NCBI GenBank assembly: GCA_900552365.1
Contig: URZP01000063.1
Location: 1 to 7,770, forward strand
DNA length: 7,770 nucleotides
Reading direction: 5' to 3'
From: an uncultured Coriobacteriaceae bacterium
Lineage (GTDB): Bacteria; Actinomycetota; Coriobacteriia; Coriobacteriales; Eggerthellaceae
Below are positions 6,704 to 7,770 of this stretch, in pieces (position 1 is the stretch's first letter; each line of letters opens with the position of its first letter). The translations under genes and the position numbers were made by a program. The notes under the pieces were generated by a model. It did no database searches, was not told where the DNA came from, and saw only the letters and a list, made by a program, of their open reading frames with translations.

Positions 6704-7770
6704 CGCGAGCCCCTTCCGTAGAGCCACGACGCCGCGAAGAACTCCGCCGCGGTTTCGGTCGAGGTCAGGCAGCCATCGAACAGAAGCGAGACGCGGTCGG
6801 CGACGGCCTCGACGAACGCCATGTCGTGCGTGGCAAGAAGGACCGTCGTGCCGGCGTCGCGGGCGGCGCCGACGGCACGGACGACCAACGCACGGGCAGC
6901 GTCGTCGAGCCCCTTGGTCGGCTCGTCGAGGAGCAGCAAGCCCGGCTTGCAGAGTAGCAGCTTCTGCAGCGCGAGCATCTGTTGCTGGCCGCCGGAAAGG
7001 TCGTACGAGTGGCGGTCGGCGGCATTTGCAAGCCCGAGCTCCCCGAGCGCGGCGTCGACCTCCGCGGCGCCGTACCCCGCGCCGGCCGCCCACTCCGCGA
7101 GTTCGTCGCGCACAGTCTCGCACGCGAGGACCGCCTTGGGTGACTGTGGCAGGAGCGCCTGCGAGCGCGCGAGGGCATTCTTCACGCGGCCCTTCTGGGC
7201 TCGGGCGACGCCAGCCGCGAGCGAAAGCAGCGTCGACTTGCCGGAGCCGTTACCGCCCACGAGCGCACGCACTTCTCCTTGAATGAGGCGAAGGTCAAGG
7301 CCACGAAGCACCCAGTCGCCGTCGCGGTCGTAGCGAAGCCACGCCTCGCGTACGTCGACGACGGCGGCGCCCTCTGGCGCCTCTCGCGCGGGCAGCGCGG
7401 CCAGCGGCCGCGGTTTGGCGAGCGTGCCCAGCTCCACCTCGCGCACGCGCCCCTCCTCCACCTCGAAGGCGCAGGTAGCGTACTCGGCCATCGCCTGCGG
7501 CGCGTGCGTGGCCACCAGGACGGTGATGCCGAGCTCACGGTTCGCGCGGAAGAGAAGCCCCAGGAAGGCCTTCTCGGCTATGGGGTCAAGCATGCTCGTC
7601 GGCTCATCGAGCAGAAGCAGCCGCGGGCGCATGGCGAGCGTCGCCGCGAGGGCGAGCGTCTGGCGCTGGCCACCGGAAAGCTCGGAGGTCTGCGCGCGGA
7701 ACCACGGCCCCATGCCGAAGAAATTGCAGGTCTCGGCCACGCGGCGGCGCATCTCATCGGCGGGGACGCC
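6700..7770 (-). CDS. Double-domain ECF/cobalt-type ABC transporter ATPase (5' end outside window)
   Basis: This is the cytoplasmic ATPase of an energy-coupling-factor importer, with two ABC domains in one chain. Its start lies beyond 7770; an internal ATG at 7752 is not the true start, because coding continues upstream as GVPADE. Counting from that Met, domain 1 shows only its second half: signature LSGGQ (25-29), Walker B LLLLDEPTSMLD (45-56) and switch His83. After a linker (about 100-130), domain 2 is complete: Walker A GGNGSGKST (166-174), Q-loop Q203, signature LSGGQ (252-256), Walker B LLLLDEPTKGLD (272-283) and H309 in ATHD. All visible catalytic residues are canonical, so both sites should hydrolyse ATP, provided the missing Walker A of domain 1 is intact. 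It is equivalent to fused EcfA1-EcfA2. It is coupled by ATGA to the S-component gene, so both probably serve the same transporter. EcfT is expected upstream or elsewhere. Confidence 0.93.
   Translation of the reverse strand, partial: GVPADEMRRRVAETCNFFGMGPWFRAQTSELSGGQRQTLALAATLAMRPRLLLLDEPTSMLDPIAEKAFLGLLFRANRELGITVLVATHAPQAMAEYATCAFEVEEGRVREVELGTLAKPRPLAALPAREAPEGAAVVDVREAWLRYDRDGDWVLRGLDLRLIQGEVRALVGGNGSGKSTLLSLAAGVARAQKGRVKNALARSQALLPQSPKAVLACETVRDELAEWAAGAGYGAAEVDAALGELGLANAADRHSYDLSGGQQQMLALQKLLLCKPGLLLLDEPTKGLDDAARALVVRAVGAARDAGTTVLLATHDMAFVEAVADRVSLLFDGCLTSTETAAEFFAASWLYGRGSR

Noticed and set aside
6408..7286. 292-codon plus-strand open frame opposite the ECF genes
   Set aside because: Its product is a low-complexity Arg/Ala/Pro string typical of the antisense of GC-rich genes. 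The minus strand carries clear ABC and S-component motifs.

Overview
The window looks like a chromosomal segment of a GC-rich anaerobe. I infer a Gram-positive coriobacterium (Eggerthella/Slackia-like). The grounds are the base composition, strong AAGGAG-type ribosome sites, an ATP-type PEP carboxykinase, sodium-driven amino-acid uptake, and IS-end sequence of a kind I associate with that group. Taxonomy is inference only. Every gene seen belongs to a known family, and I found no complete new system.

Layout, plus strand: 117-1553 encodes an NSS-family sodium-coupled transporter. A 76-base gap containing a long hairpin leads to a two-gene purine salvage operon, xpt (1630-2208) and a pbuX-like xanthine permease (2205-3563), which overlap at ATGA. 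The operon ends in a textbook terminator (3603-3635). A roughly 230-base leader holding an 11-bp-period repeat and a small hairpin precedes pckA (3863-5422). A short single-span membrane protein (5468-5617) with a doubled Shine-Dalgarno follows pckA.

The stretch 5618-5989 has no intact gene. It holds a short imperfect direct repeat and what looks like the left end of an IS3-family (IS150-like) insertion sequence: a hairpin, a ribosome site inside the hairpin, and a start codon opening a 67-codon remnant of OrfA. Beyond it both strand and composition change. Sixty-base samples are about 53-57% G+C in the xpt and pckA regions but 70-75% in the last 1.8 kb.

Minus strand, 7770 down to 5990: the 3' part of a gene for a double-domain ECF-type ABC ATPase (it runs off the window edge), overlapping by ATGA with an ECF transporter S component. 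Together they form part of an energy-coupling-factor vitamin or micronutrient importer. The EcfT subunit and the substrate are not visible here.

Functionally, the plus-strand genes fit an organism living on amino acids and salvaged purines. NSS imports an amino acid, PbuX imports xanthine, Xpt converts it to XMP, and PckA links oxaloacetate and PEP with ATP/ADP, either for gluconeogenesis or for ATP-yielding carboxylation.
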